DNA of 64,000 nucleotides from a bacterium 1XD21-13. Its GTDB lineage: Bacteria > Bacillota > Clostridia > Lachnospirales > Lachnospiraceae. The stretch spans positions 186,001-250,000 of the forward strand of contig QZDX01000002.1 of assembly GCA_009917555.1 (NCBI GenBank). Direction: 5' to 3'. Below the pieces are notes generated by a model that saw only the letters and a list, made by a program, of their open reading frames with translations, did not search any database and was not told where the DNA came from. The position numbers were made by a program, and so were the translations under genes. Of this stretch, positions 17,668 through 27,793 are shown one piece after another (positions within the stretch are counted from its first letter, which is position 1; each line of letters begins with the position of its first letter).

Positions 17668-17982
17668 AATTCCATTACTCCTTTTATTCGATTATCTCAA
17701 AATCAATCCTTTTTCAGTGTTCCTTGTCAGACCAGTGGCCTTCGGAAGCTTTTCCAGGCAGTAAGCCAGGGGATTTCAATGCACATATAGCCCTCTGCTC
17801 TCACCTCTAAAATACCACAGTGCCGGATATCTGCGCAAGCTTAAGAAAAGTATAAGCCCTATCTTTTCAGCAAACTGTCGAAAAAGCTTTTATTTTTCGT
17901 CAGTTTTCCCCCCTGTGACGATTCACACCATATGTTCCAACTGCCAACCTTCTCTCCCCGTTACCAACCTGCTCTAACCCCC
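17668..17982. other. Intergenic region between divergent genes
   Basis: No convincing coding sequence. It separates the minus-strand HD gene from the plus-strand PTS remnant. Apart from the promoter at 17983-18011 nothing regulatory could be assigned. Confidence 0.5.
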
Positions 17983-18011
17983 TTGTTTTCCCCATTTTAT
18001 CCTGCTACTAT
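17983..18011 (+). promoter_or_regulatory. Promoter of the decayed PTS/GH4 locus
   Basis: -35 TTGTTT at 17983-17988, 17-base spacer, -10 TACTAT at 18006-18011, about 100 bases before the PTS remnant start. The promoter appears intact although the genes behind it are degraded. Confidence 0.55.
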
Positions 18012-18109
18012 AAACCTACCAGAAGGAATCATTCATGTACATTATCCCGGGAAGAATGAGATTCGGTAAGCGTAACAGAATAAAAAACGAAGGGAAGTGT
18101 GTTGTAACA

Positions 18110-18286
18110 ATGATGCAAAAAATCCAAAAATTCGGCGGCGCCATGTTTACACCTGTACTGTTGTTTTCCCTTGCAGGTATCATGGTCGGCATCGGCACCC
18201 TCTGTACCACAGAAGCTGTGCTGGGCTCCCTGGCTGCCCCCACAAGCATCAATTCCCAGATGCATGCACTTGCGGCTGGGAAATGA
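18110..18286 (+). pseudogene. N-terminal remnant of an alpha-glucoside PTS EIICB permease
   Basis: From the ATG at 18110, 58 codons read MMQKIQKFGGAMFTPVLLFSLAGIMVGIG and match the first segment of maltose/alpha-glucoside-type PTS EIICB proteins, which are normally over 500 residues. The frame then ends at a stop (LAAGK). The rest of the EIIC domain and the whole EIIB domain are missing, consistent with a large deletion. A start further upstream at 18035 has a plausible Shine-Dalgarno but would add a non-homologous N-terminus. The product cannot transport. Confidence 0.8.
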
Positions 18287-18332
18287 TTTAGGCTAAGGTG
18301 TACTGAGCGGGATATTACGGAACTATTAATAG

Positions 18333-19082
<750 letters not shown>

Positions 19083-19245
19083 TTAGGGCTTCATTGTCCC
19101 CAGGAATAAATAAGGATTCACTTCTCCCCAGCCAGCCGTCTTTCGGACTGGCTGGGGAATAAGATAAAAGCAAGCTATTAGTCATTCATATTTCTATAAA
19201 AGCAGAATTGTAGATTTCCAATCGAAAGCACAGGAGGCAGGGATC

Positions 19246-19749
19246 ATGACAGCTATGAAAGCAGTACAGGCAAATTTTCAGACAGACTATCACGAATATG
19301 ATAAATGGTTTACCGTGGCAAAGGTACTTTTAACGCTGGCCCCGTTTATTGCGTTAATCTACCTGCAGGCTTTCATCGGTGGAAGCAATCTTTCTGAGCT
19401 GCTTTCGCAAAATCCGGAGATCACCCTCACATTCCTGGTGTCTATGGCCAGGCCCTTTACCGCCTACCTGCTAGGCTTTGCGCAGAAGCATTTCTATGAG
19501 GGAGATGTCCCCTACCTGATGTCCCATCTGGCGCTGCTCTTTGCCGCCGAGCTTCTGCTTCGGAACGGAGTTTATGCCGTCCTCATGGTGGTCCTGATGT
19601 TTTTCGTATACCGGATGACAGGGATGTCGCCTCTTGCTGCTCTGCGGTTAAAATGGAGAGATCACTTCTTCCGGGATCTGTCCGGTTGTATGGTGCTGAT
19701 CGCATTCAGTATGTTCTGCCTGTTTGTTTCGCTTCGTCTTGGTATGTAA
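19246..19749 (+). CDS. Hypothetical membrane protein in the PTS/GH4 locus
   Basis: 167 residues, not recognised. An N-terminal stretch of about 25 polar residues is followed by four to five hydrophobic segments (VAKVLLTLAPFIALIYLQAF, TFLVSMARPFTAYLLGF, a run around residues 95-130, and MVLIAFSMFCLFVSL). It has its own Shine-Dalgarno (AGGAGGCAGGG) and lies 160 bp after the GH4 remnant and 100 bp before the broken rpiR gene. It appears intact. Role in sugar uptake is only suggested by position. Confidence 0.6.
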   Translation: MTAMKAVQANFQTDYHEYDKWFTVAKVLLTLAPFIALIYLQAFIGGSNLSELLSQNPEITLTFLVSMARPFTAYLLGFAQKHFYEGDVPYLMSHLALLFAAELLLRNGVYAVLMVVLMFFVYRMTGMSPLAALRLKWRDHFFRDLSGCMVLIAFSMFCLFVSLRLGM

Positions 19750-19845
19750 TGCACCTTCTGCCTACCCAAAACCTTTTTTGAGAATAGCTGGACTTCACCC
19801 AAAAAATTATGCTATGATATGCGTATATAAGGGCGGAGGGAGCAG

Positions 19846-20704
19846 ATGATTATGAGTCTTGAGGCATTGGTAAACCAAAACTACAAGCATTTCAGCGAAA
19901 GTGACCGGGCAGTATGGAAATATCTCTCAGAGCATCGGAAGGAATGTGAGGATATTGCAATCAAAAAGATGGCAGAAAAATGCTGCGTCTCCCACTCCGC
20001 AGTCATGCGCTTTGCTCAAAGACTCGGCTTCAAGGGCTTTGCGGAGCTGAAGCTGTATCTGAAAATGGATGGGCAGAAGGTTCCTGTCAAAAACGAACTG
20101 ACACACAGCTGCAAGCTCTATCAAAGCATTTCTCAAATGGGACAGCCTCAACCAGCTAGGCTTCGATCAGCGCAGCATTGAGGAAAACTGCTTCAATCTC
20201 TCAAGAACCATCTCCACCACCCAGCAGTCGGACTGTCTGGAGCTCTTTTATCGGATGGAACAGGCTGGAAGGCTTTACGCCTACGGAAGCGGCGCTGTCC
20301 AGAAGTCCGTGGCAAAGATATTTAAGAACTATCTGATCCTGGCCGGAAAGCTGCTCCATGTGATTGAGGGCCAGGAGGAGCGGATTGTGGCATTAGAGCA
20401 GATGAAAAAGGGGGATGTTATCTTTCTCCTCTCCGTGTCCGGAAACAATCCTGTTATGAACGAATATACCAGGAAGCTTCGGGAGAAGGGACTGTTTTTG
20501 GTTGCCCTTTGTCAGGATGGGGCCAATGATCTGTCCAAGCTCTGTTACTTTTATTTTCCTTTTTTCACCCAGAAGATCGATGTGGGCCATGATGGTCTGT
20601 CCTACTACAGCTCTGCAGGCATGGTTCCCATTGTGGAGTTACTCTCACTAAAATATACTGCTTATCAGGCGGAGCGAAACACCTCCACTCTATCTGACAA
20701 CTGA
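19846..20704 (+). pseudogene. RpiR/MurR-family regulator, disrupted by a +1 frameshift
   Basis: The first frame carries the RpiR N-terminal helix-turn-helix (ECEDIAIKKMAEKCCVSHSAVMRFAQRLGFKGFAELKLYL). It goes out of frame at ...QSISQMG and stops at 20181. The second frame reads DSLNQLGFDQRSIEENCFNL and then the SIS sugar-phosphate domain (LYAYGSGAVQKSVAKIFKNYL, GDVIFLLSVSGNNP). Removing one G from the GGG at 20139-20141 gives a continuous 285-residue protein of normal length. It probably regulated the adjacent PTS/GH4 genes. Recent mutation or a sequence error. Confidence 0.85.
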
Positions 20705-20717
20705 AAAAATTTTATAA

Positions 20718-20770
20718 TAAAGAGAGGGTCGGGAAATGGCTGGCTTCTTATTTCTCGACCCTCTCTTTAA
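20718..20770. terminator. Bidirectional terminator between rpiR remnant and GH13 gene
   Basis: TAAAGAGAGGGTCG (from 20718) pairs with CGACCCTCTCTTTA (to about 20769), with a partly pairing loop. The stem is flanked by A and T tracts, so it can terminate the two convergent transcripts. Confidence 0.8.
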
Positions 20771-20820
20771 AATGCCAAAATATATCCTTTGGAATTCTAG
20801 GTGACAATATCAAACTCTCC

Positions 20821-22653
20821 CTACTCCCGCAAAAGCCAGAGTACTCCATAAGCCGGAATCTTCACATTCTGCCCTTCCATCCGCTCACCGGAAATCAGAT
20901 CCACATAGGTTCCATCCTCATGAATCCACGCCGTCCGCTCTTCGCCGCTGAAATTAAAGAGCGCCGTCAGCTTCTCCTCCTCAAAGGTCCGGTTCACACA
21001 GAGAATGGCAGCATCATACGTATCCGCCGTCCACACTGCCGCCTGGTTTAAGAATACCGGATGCTCCGCACGCAGGGTCTCCATCCTTCGGATACAGTCA
21101 AAAATCTCTTTCTGATAGCTTCCCTCTTGTTTCCGAAGCTCCGCCTTTTCCCAGGAAAAGCTTCCCCTGTGGAGATAACGGGAATCCTCCGCCTTCTTGG
21201 GGTCCTCATGATACCCGTTGTCATTGAACTGACCAATCTCATCCCCGCTGTAAATGACCGGAATTCCTGACTGAACCAGCATATATCCGTGAAGCATCTG
21301 AATAAAGCATACAGCTTTTTCCTGTGCCGCCTCATCCCCCTCCTCTACTGCTTTTTCCAGTCCGCAAAGAGAAGCCGTAGTTCCGCAAAGGCGAGCGTCC
21401 CCGGAGGTGGGATCGTCGTTGTAAAGCTCACCCCTGGCCATGGATCCCGACCATTTTCCCGTAAGGTAATCATTGAGGTACTTCTTGTGGGGAACCTCCT
21501 CCATTCCTTTCGTTTCCTTTAGCCAGTCATAATCCAGTCCCCAGCCAATATCATCATGGCAGCGGAGATAATTCAGGAACACATACTCTTTAGGCAGCGT
21601 ATTTACAATATCCATCTGCCGCTTTAGGAGGGCTGTGTCTCCCGTAGCCACCGTATGCCAGGTGGTTGCCATAGTAGTCACATTGTAGAGCATGTGGCAC
21701 TCCGGCTTCTCCACCGTGCCAAAATAGGGTACCACTTTCACCGGCTCCATAACCACCTCGCCTAAAAGCAGCACGCCCGGGCAGACAATCTCACAGATCA
21801 TCCGCAGCATCCGGACAATATTATGTACCTGGGGAAGATTGCGGCAAGTAGTTCCAAGCTCTTTCCAGATATAGGGAACCGCATCAATCCGAATAATGTC
21901 CACACCCTGATTGGTCAGATTCAGCAGGCAATCTGTCATGTCATGAAACACCACCGGATTCCGGTAGTTCAAATCCCACTGGTAAGGATAAAATGTGGTC
22001 ATCACATACTTCTTTTCATCCTCCAGCCAGGTAAAATTCCCCGGTGCCGTTGTGGGAAACACCTGGGGACAAGTCTTTTCATATTGACCGGGAATCTCAA
22101 AGCTGTCAAAAAAGAAATACCGATCCTGGAACTCCTTTTCCCCTGCCCTTGCCCGCTTTGCCCACTCGTGCTCCTCCGAGGTATGGTTCATAACAAAGTC
22201 AAGACATACGCTTAAGCCCCTCTTATGACAAGTATCCGTAAGCTTTGCCAGATCCTCCATAGTTCCCAGATCCGGACGCACTTTCGCAAAATCCGACACC
22301 GCATATCCGCCGTCGCTCTTTCCCTCCGGAGAATCGAGCAGCGGCATCAGATGAAGATAATTCACTCCGCATTCCTGGATATATGGCAGCTTCTTTTTCA
22401 CGCCTTTCAGATCTCCCGCAAAGGCATCCGTATACATCATCATTCCTACCATATCGTTGCGTTTATACCAGTCCGGATCTGCCTCACGAACCCGATCCAG
22501 CTTTTTTAGAGCATCCTTGCGTTCTTTATAACGCTCTTCCAATCTGCTGCATAAATATGAGAATCCGTCCTCCGGGTACAACTCACAGTACAGCCATTTC
22601 AATTCTTCATAATGCCGTTCTTTCCGCTTCTGAAATTCCGCCATATCTTTCAT
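20821..22653 (-). CDS. GH13 glucan/sucrose enzyme, amylosucrase-like
   Basis: 610 residues with an N-terminal helical region (about 1-80) before the barrel, as in amylosucrases. Conserved GH13 regions: LDFVMNHTSEEHEWAKRA, GVDIIRIDAVP with nucleophile D257, LLGEVVMEP with the acid/base Glu, and NYLRCHDDIGWG, whose form HDDIGW is typical of subfamily 4 (amylosucrase/sucrose hydrolase). No signal peptide. The ATG at 22653 is preferred (AGGAG 7 bases upstream) to the one at 22674. In the raffinose-type locus it would act on the sucrose left after galactose removal; sucrose hydrolysis or glucan synthesis cannot be told apart. Confidence 0.85.
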   Translation of the reverse strand: MKDMAEFQKRKERHYEELKWLYCELYPEDGFSYLCSRLEERYKERKDALKKLDRVREADPDWYKRNDMVGMMMYTDAFAGDLKGVKKKLPYIQECGVNYLHLMPLLDSPEGKSDGGYAVSDFAKVRPDLGTMEDLAKLTDTCHKRGLSVCLDFVMNHTSEEHEWAKRARAGEKEFQDRYFFFDSFEIPGQYEKTCPQVFPTTAPGNFTWLEDEKKYVMTTFYPYQWDLNYRNPVVFHDMTDCLLNLTNQGVDIIRIDAVPYIWKELGTTCRNLPQVHNIVRMLRMICEIVCPGVLLLGEVVMEPVKVVPYFGTVEKPECHMLYNVTTMATTWHTVATGDTALLKRQMDIVNTLPKEYVFLNYLRCHDDIGWGLDYDWLKETKGMEEVPHKKYLNDYLTGKWSGSMARGELYNDDPTSGDARLCGTTASLCGLEKAVEEGDEAAQEKAVCFIQMLHGYMLVQSGIPVIYSGDEIGQFNDNGYHEDPKKAEDSRYLHRGSFSWEKAELRKQEGSYQKEIFDCIRRMETLRAEHPVFLNQAAVWTADTYDAAILCVNRTFEEEKLTALFNFSGEERTAWIHEDGTYVDLISGERMEGQNVKIPAYGVLWLLRE

Positions 22654-22692
22654 TGTCGTTCTCCTACTTCCCATTCAAATAAATTTCAGTTT

Positions 22693-22722
22693 TATTTAAC
22701 AATAGATCCTCAGGTATGTCAA
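22693..22722 (-). promoter_or_regulatory. Promoter of the GH13 gene
   Basis: Minus strand: -35 TTGACA at 22717-22722, 18-base spacer, -10 TAAATA at 22693-22698, 40 bases before the start codon. Gives the GH13 gene its own transcript in addition to any read-through from msmK. Confidence 0.55.
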
Positions 22723-22735
22723 GCCAATAACGAGC

Positions 22736-22796
22736 AAGGCAGGCGACCACAGCCGCCCTGCCTGAAGCCGAACGCTGCACCATGGCCGCCTGCCTT
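22736..22796. terminator. Stem-loop downstream of msmK
   Basis: AAGGCAGGCG (22736-22745) pairs with CGCCTGCCTT (22787-22796), with further G/C-rich pairing in the loop. It lies about 110 bases after the msmK stop on the minus strand and just upstream of the GH13 promoter. No T run follows, so it may be a weak terminator or transcript-end protector. Confidence 0.45.
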
Positions 22797-22907
22797 TGGA
22801 GCAATCACGCTTTATGCTAAATCGCTCTCTCCCACCTCATATGGAACAACTGTTGAACGTGCTATTTCGTGTGCTTAATTTTATTTTGGTTGTTCCGGTA
22901 AAATTGC

Positions 22908-24017
22908 TTAATGAGCAATCGCTTTCTCTGTCTCTTTGTCAAATACGTGAATCTTATCCGTATCCAGAACAAAGTCAACTACATCATTCTCTCTTGCTGT
23001 CGTGCTGGAATTTACTCTTGCAGTCATCTGGGTTCCGCACATGTCAAAATACAGATAAACTTCTGCTCCAAGGAGCTCGTATACATTTACTGTTCCCTTT
23101 ACCACCGCCTGGTTCTTTGCTCTTGTGGATGCCGGATCGCTCACGTCCTCCGGACGGATGCCCATAATCACTTCTTTTCCCTTATAACCGCCGTCAATCA
23201 GCTTCTTGCCCTTTTCCGGGGAAAGGGGAACACGGTAGTCACCGGCCTTTAAGTATACATCCTGTCCCTCTACCTCGCAAACCGCATCCACAAAGTTCAT
23301 CTGAGGAGATCCGATAAATCCTGCCACAAACAGATTATCCGGCTCGTTGTACAGGGTCTGGGGGCTTGCAATCTGCTGAACCACGCCGTCTTTCATAACA
23401 ACGATTCTCGTTCCCAGAGTCATGGCTTCCGTCTGGTCATGGGTTACATAGATGATGGTTGCACCCAGTCTCTGATGCAGCTTGGAGATCTCCGTACGCA
23501 TCTGCACACGCAGCTTGGCATCCAGGTTGGAAAGGGGCTCATCCATCAGGAACACCTTGGGATTCCGCACAATGGCACGGCCCATGGCAACACGCTGACG
23601 CTGTCCGCCGGAAAGAGCTCTCGGCTTCCGGTCCAGAAGCTTCTCCAGATCCAGAATCTTAGCTGCCTCCCGGACTTTCTTGTCGATCTCATCCTTAGGT
23701 GTCTTCTTGATCTTCAGTCCAAATGCCATATTGTCATACACCGTCATATGGGGATACAGTGCGTAACTCTGAAATACCATTGCGATATCTCTGTCTTTCG
23801 GCTCCACATCATTCATAAGCTGGCCGTCAATCTTAAACTCACCATCTGAAATGCTCTCCAGTCCTGCAACCATACGCAGGGTGGTAGATTTTCCGCATCC
23901 GGACGGACCTACGAAAATAATAAATTCCTTATCCTCAATCTCCAGGTTGAAATCTTTTACTGCCTCATATCCGTTGGGGTATCTCTTCCAGATATTTTTC
24001 AGTGATAAACTTGCCAT
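22908..24017 (-). CDS. msmK: Sugar ABC transporter ATP-binding protein, MsmK/UgpC type
   Basis: 369 residues. Walker A GPSGCGKST at about 38-46, signature LSGGQRQRVAMGRAIVR, Walker B VFLMDEPLSNLDAKLR and the switch VTHDQTEAMTLG are all intact. The C-terminal third is the regulatory TOBE domain (MGIRPEDV). These shared ATPases energise several CUT1 importers, which fits the permease pair at 26941-28687 that has no ATPase of its own. Preceded by a structured leader at 24044-24134. Confidence 0.93.
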   Translation of the reverse strand: MASLSLKNIWKRYPNGYEAVKDFNLEIEDKEFIIFVGPSGCGKSTTLRMVAGLESISDGEFKIDGQLMNDVEPKDRDIAMVFQSYALYPHMTVYDNMAFGLKIKKTPKDEIDKKVREAAKILDLEKLLDRKPRALSGGQRQRVAMGRAIVRNPKVFLMDEPLSNLDAKLRVQMRTEISKLHQRLGATIIYVTHDQTEAMTLGTRIVVMKDGVVQQIASPQTLYNEPDNLFVAGFIGSPQMNFVDAVCEVEGQDVYLKAGDYRVPLSPEKGKKLIDGGYKGKEVIMGIRPEDVSDPASTRAKNQAVVKGTVNVYELLGAEVYLYFDMCGTQMTARVNSSTTARENDVVDFVLDTDKIHVFDKETEKAIAH

Positions 24018-24043
24018 CAGTCTCTCCTCCTATTTTGAGTTCC

Positions 24044-24134
24044 GCAAAATTCGCTCCAGCACCCTTTGTCTAGAACAATTCCCAGCCACAAAATGACGTG
24101 TCTGTAAATTGTTCTGGTGCTGTCGGAATTTTGC
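24044..24134 (-). promoter_or_regulatory. Structured leader with nested inverted repeats upstream of msmK
   Basis: Three collinear complementary pairs nest around one centre: GCAAAATTC (24044-24052) with 24126-24134, CAGCACC (24057-24063) with 24116-24122, AGAACAATT (24072-24080) with 24107-24115. A direct repeat AGTTCCGCAAAATT flanks the stem at 24038 and 24142. A TATAAT at 24161-24166 (minus strand) could be the -10 box, placing the stem in the 5' leader. It may attenuate transcription or be a small mobile repeat. Confidence 0.5.
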
Positions 24135-24228
24135 TGTTTTAAGTTCCGCAAAATTTCATAATTATATCTTTACATGTCCTACTCTAATTTTTCTCTAATC
24201 CCACACAAGATCCTGTTTCACAGTGCTT

Positions 24229-24684
24229 TCACTGCAATTTTCGGTGAAGCCGCATTTCCTCCAGGAATTCATCATTCGGCTCCATATAGATCAGGTCATT
24301 TCCCACTTTCACGGTGTAGACCCTGCCTTTTTCCCATCCGGAGGTGAAATCACGGACCTTGCAGCCGGCCACATTTTTCCGTCCCTCTGTCACATATTCC
24401 ATGTCCTTGCGGTCACAGCGGTACAGATCCTTTCGCTTCTCCTTGCGAATGATTTTTGATACTTCAAAATCTCCATTCACGTACACGTATTCATATTCAT
24501 ACCGCCAGCTTCGAAGCAGCAGAACGCCTATGACCACAAAGGCCAGCACCGGCAGAAACAGTACCGGATAAATAATCGTGTCCACTACAAGCACTACCAT
24601 AGCAGCCATAAGCACTGCTTTCAGCAGGCGTTTTCCTTTCGGCATTACATAGGGGATAAACCATTCCAGTACAACATCTTTCAT
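24229..24684 (-). CDS. Small membrane protein of unknown function
   Basis: 151 residues starting MKDVVLEWFIPYVMPKGKRLLKAVLM. Two hydrophobic segments (about 20-40 and 45-62) are followed by a charged cytoplasmic-type region with YEYEYVYVNGDFEVSKIIRKEKRKDLYRCDRKDMEYV, resembling a beta-rich PH-like domain. AGGAG precedes the ATG at 24684, only 17 bp after the stop of the alpha-galactosidase, so it is translated from the same mRNA. Widespread in Clostridia as far as I recall, but I do not recognise a function. Confidence 0.65.
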   Translation of the reverse strand: MKDVVLEWFIPYVMPKGKRLLKAVLMAAMVVLVVDTIIYPVLFLPVLAFVVIGVLLLRSWRYEYEYVYVNGDFEVSKIIRKEKRKDLYRCDRKDMEYVTEGRKNVAGCKVRDFTSGWEKGRVYTVKVGNDLIYMEPNDEFLEEMRLHRKLQ

Positions 24685-24701
24685 TTCGCTCACTCCTATT
24701 T

Positions 24702-26897
24702 TTATATGGCTCGAATATGATACTGAATTGCCTCGTACTGCAGCAGGCTGTTTGGAACAGGAAGACCGGCACTCATCAAAACCTGACCGGAAAAATGTCC
24801 CTCCATCTCCTCCACCCGGTAATACATCTTGGGATTTAAGCCCTTTGCCTTTACGCACCGCTGTGCGTCGTTGGCCTCTTTCTCCATAACCACCAGGGAT
24901 ATCAAGGCCGCTTTCTGATCCCGGGACACATGCTCCCAGGCCACATACTCTATAAAGGTGTAAGGATTGGTAAGCCTGTAGTAATCACCCTCTGCAATCA
25001 ATGCATAATCCTTTTTATAACTCTGTATCTGCTCCTTGCAGATCTGTTTCTCTTCCTGTGTCATTTTGGTGGAATCCAGCTCATAGCCCAGGATTCCGTC
25101 CATGGCCGTTACCCCTCTTGTCTTCATAGGCACCGTCCGCCCGGTCTGATGGTTGGGGCAGACCGACACATGGGATTCCATAGCGGAAACAGGATAAACA
25201 AAGGTCGTTCCGTACTGAATCTTTAAGCGGCACACCGCATCCGTGTTGTCACTGCACCAGATCTGGGGCTGATAGTAAAGCATTCCCGGGTCAAAACGTC
25301 CGCCCCCTCCGCTGCATCCGCAGAAGAGAATCTCCGGATGAGTCAGAATAATGCGGTTCATAATGTCATACAGTCCCAGAATATAGCGATGATAAATCTC
25401 ACCCTGCTTTTCTTTCTCGGCAATGGCTGACCAGGCATCCGTAATAAACCGGTTCATATCCCATTTTACATACTCAATCCTGGCACTATTAAGGACTCCG
25501 TTAATGGATGACACGATATAATCCCGAACATCCTCCCTGGACAAGTCGAGCACAAGCTGATATCTTCCTCTGGAGGGATGTCTCCGGGGCATCTGCAGGC
25601 ACCAGTCCGGATGCTTCCGGTAAAGCTCACTGTCCTCCGACACCATCTCCGGCTCAATCCAAAGGCCGAACTTTAAGCCCATTTCGTGAATCTCCTCGGA
25701 AAGACCCCTTAAACCTCTGGGCAGTTTGGCCGTATTCACATCCCAGTCGCCCAGAGCCGCACTGTCATTGTTCCGGTTGCCGAACCAGCCGTCATCCAGG
25801 ACAAAAAGCTCAATGCCCATATCCACGGCCGACCTGGCGATATCCAGAAGCTTTTCCTCATCGAAGTCAAAATACGCCGCCTCCCAGCTGTTAATCAGAA
25901 TGGGCCGTTCTTTCTTTGCATAAGGGCTTTTACACAGGTTTTCACGGTACACATTGTGATACAAATGGGTCAGATGGGTAAGTCCCTGCCCCGAATAAGC
26001 CAGCACCACCTCCGGTGCCGTAAAGCTCTCCCCCGGCTTCATCTGCCAGGAAAAATGCTTGGGGTGAATTCCCATGACTATCCGTGTCTGATCATACTGG
26101 TCCTTTTCCACCTTGCACATAAAGTTGCCGCTGTATACAAAGGAAAATCCATAGCAGCGTCCGTAATCCTCGTTGGCCGCACTCTCGCAGAGTATGGCAA
26201 AGGGATTGTGCTGATGACTTGAGGCCCCCCGAAAGCTTCCCACGGTCTGAATCCCGTAAGCCAAAGGGTTCCTGCTCCATTCCCGTTCCATGGTATGTCT
26301 CCCGTCAAAATGAATGAAATCATAATCGGAATCCATAAAATCCATAGTCATTGACATGATGCGGTTTAAATAAATGGTGTCCTCACCCTGGTTAATGACC
26401 CGAACAGACCGGGTAATAATATCCTTTTCTTCCAGTACACAATAGCAGAGCACCACCGTAAGCTGTGTCACAATGTCCGTAAGCCAAATCTCCAGAGTGT
26501 CTGCCGTGTCTTTTTCTGTTGTCCAAAGGGAGGGAAGACCTGCCAAATGGTACTTGCCGGAATAAATCTGATGCTTTGCCACCTTTCCCACAAAGGCATA
26601 GCTTCCGTCCCCGTTTTTTATTTCAATACTGCTTAATCGATAATCAGAGCTTCCGTCACTTGAGAACTCCTGCGGTAGGAAGTCTAAAGAAAATGTACGG
26701 TCATTTCCCGCCTCATAGGGGTTGGGAGAAAAGCCACGGTCCTGCAGCTGTATCAAATAACTCAAATCCTCGTCTTCCAGCCGTTCTCCATAATATAAAT
26801 GCAAAAGATATCCATAATCACTTATCTTCATCTGATAAGTGCTGCTCTTTGTCTGTAACAGAAATGTTTTTTTGCTTTCTATATATCTGACTGACAT
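24702..26897 (-). CDS. Alpha-galactosidase, GH36 (raffinose/melibiose locus)
   Basis: 731 residues, no signal peptide. Barrel motifs: FVLDDGWFGNRNNDSAALGDW, YVKWDMNRFITD with nucleophile D480, CSGGGGRFDPGMLYY and CSDNTDAVCRLKIQYG with the acid/base Asp. Lies in an operon after the binding protein and two permeases, so the substrate is probably the imported alpha-galactoside (melibiose, raffinose, stachyose). Second GH36 in the window; similar motifs but clearly diverged from the one at 11441-13666. Confidence 0.95.
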   Translation of the reverse strand: MSVRYIESKKTFLLQTKSSTYQMKISDYGYLLHLYYGERLEDEDLSYLIQLQDRGFSPNPYEAGNDRTFSLDFLPQEFSSDGSSDYRLSSIEIKNGDGSYAFVGKVAKHQIYSGKYHLAGLPSLWTTEKDTADTLEIWLTDIVTQLTVVLCYCVLEEKDIITRSVRVINQGEDTIYLNRIMSMTMDFMDSDYDFIHFDGRHTMEREWSRNPLAYGIQTVGSFRGASSHQHNPFAILCESAANEDYGRCYGFSFVYSGNFMCKVEKDQYDQTRIVMGIHPKHFSWQMKPGESFTAPEVVLAYSGQGLTHLTHLYHNVYRENLCKSPYAKKERPILINSWEAAYFDFDEEKLLDIARSAVDMGIELFVLDDGWFGNRNNDSAALGDWDVNTAKLPRGLRGLSEEIHEMGLKFGLWIEPEMVSEDSELYRKHPDWCLQMPRRHPSRGRYQLVLDLSREDVRDYIVSSINGVLNSARIEYVKWDMNRFITDAWSAIAEKEKQGEIYHRYILGLYDIMNRIILTHPEILFCGCSGGGGRFDPGMLYYQPQIWCSDNTDAVCRLKIQYGTTFVYPVSAMESHVSVCPNHQTGRTVPMKTRGVTAMDGILGYELDSTKMTQEEKQICKEQIQSYKKDYALIAEGDYYRLTNPYTFIEYVAWEHVSRDQKAALISLVVMEKEANDAQRCVKAKGLNPKMYYRVEEMEGHFSGQVLMSAGLPVPNSLLQYEAIQYHIRAI

Positions 26898-26940
26898 CTA
26901 TGTAGCCCTCCAACGTAGGTAAAGTGATAGAACTATTTTA

Positions 26941-27780
26941 TTACTTGCCGCCCGTCATTGCAACACCCTCGATGAACTGCTTCTGGAAGAACAGATACAG
27001 AACCACCATGGGGATCATAGCTAAGAGGGAACCGGCCATCATAACCGGGAAGTTGGTGTTAAACTGACCCCGGAGGGTTGCAAGACCGGAGGACAGCGTC
27101 ATCATCTTCAAATCTGTGTTGGCAATCAGGGGCCACATCAGGTCTCCGTAAGCGAACACTGCGGTAAATACGGCCAGTGCCGCCATGGACGAGGTGGTCA
27201 ATGGAACCATTACCTTAACAAAGGTTTGCCACTGGTTACAGCCGTCCAGATAGGCCGCTTCGGAAATCTCATCGGGGATTCCCATGTAAGCCTGCCGTAA
27301 GAAGAATGTACCGAAAGCACTTACAAGACCCGGAAATACCAGGGCAAAAATCGTATTGGTCAGTCCCAGCTTCGCCAGCATCTGATACTGGGGCGTGATG
27401 AAGATCTGGGAGGGAAGCATCATCTGTACCAGAACCAGGGAGAAGAGGAGATTCTTTCCCTTAAAGTTCAGCTTTGCAAATGCATAACCCGCCATGGAAC
27501 TGAATGCCACCGCACAAACCACACGCCAGAAAATCAACAGGATGGTATTCTTGTAAAGGGCCCCAAAGGGAAGACTTGCCATAGCGTCCTTAAAGTTATC
27601 AATAATCCACTGTGCCGGGAAGAAATCCGGTGGAATCTGCATACTCTCGGCTACCGTCTTAAAGCTGGTCAGAAGCATCCAGATAAAGGGGAAGATCATA
27701 ATGATGGACCCAATGATGAAAAACAAATACGTGCCTGCTGTCCGAAGCTTTTGATTTCTCTCTAATGAATTGGATTTCAT
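26941..27780 (-). CDS. Carbohydrate ABC transporter permease, MalG/MsmG type
   Basis: 279 residues, six hydrophobic segments. The cytoplasmic EAA loop is visible as EISEAAYLDGCNQWQTFVKVMVPLTT. The C-terminus ends QFIEGVAMTGGK, typical of CUT1 permeases of the MsmG/RafG type. Pairs with the permease at 27794-28687, 13 bp upstream. Confidence 0.93.
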   Translation of the reverse strand: MKSNSLERNQKLRTAGTYLFFIIGSIIMIFPFIWMLLTSFKTVAESMQIPPDFFPAQWIIDNFKDAMASLPFGALYKNTILLIFWRVVCAVAFSSMAGYAFAKLNFKGKNLLFSLVLVQMMLPSQIFITPQYQMLAKLGLTNTIFALVFPGLVSAFGTFFLRQAYMGIPDEISEAAYLDGCNQWQTFVKVMVPLTTSSMAALAVFTAVFAYGDLMWPLIANTDLKMMTLSSGLATLRGQFNTNFPVMMAGSLLAMIPMVVLYLFFQKQFIEGVAMTGGK

Positions 27781-27793
27781 ACTTCTTCACCTC

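Noticed and set aside
18035-18110. Upstream start for the PTS remnant at 18035
   Set aside because: It has a plausible Shine-Dalgarno, but the added 25 residues do not resemble EIICB proteins, whose conserved start is MMQKIQKFGG at 18110.
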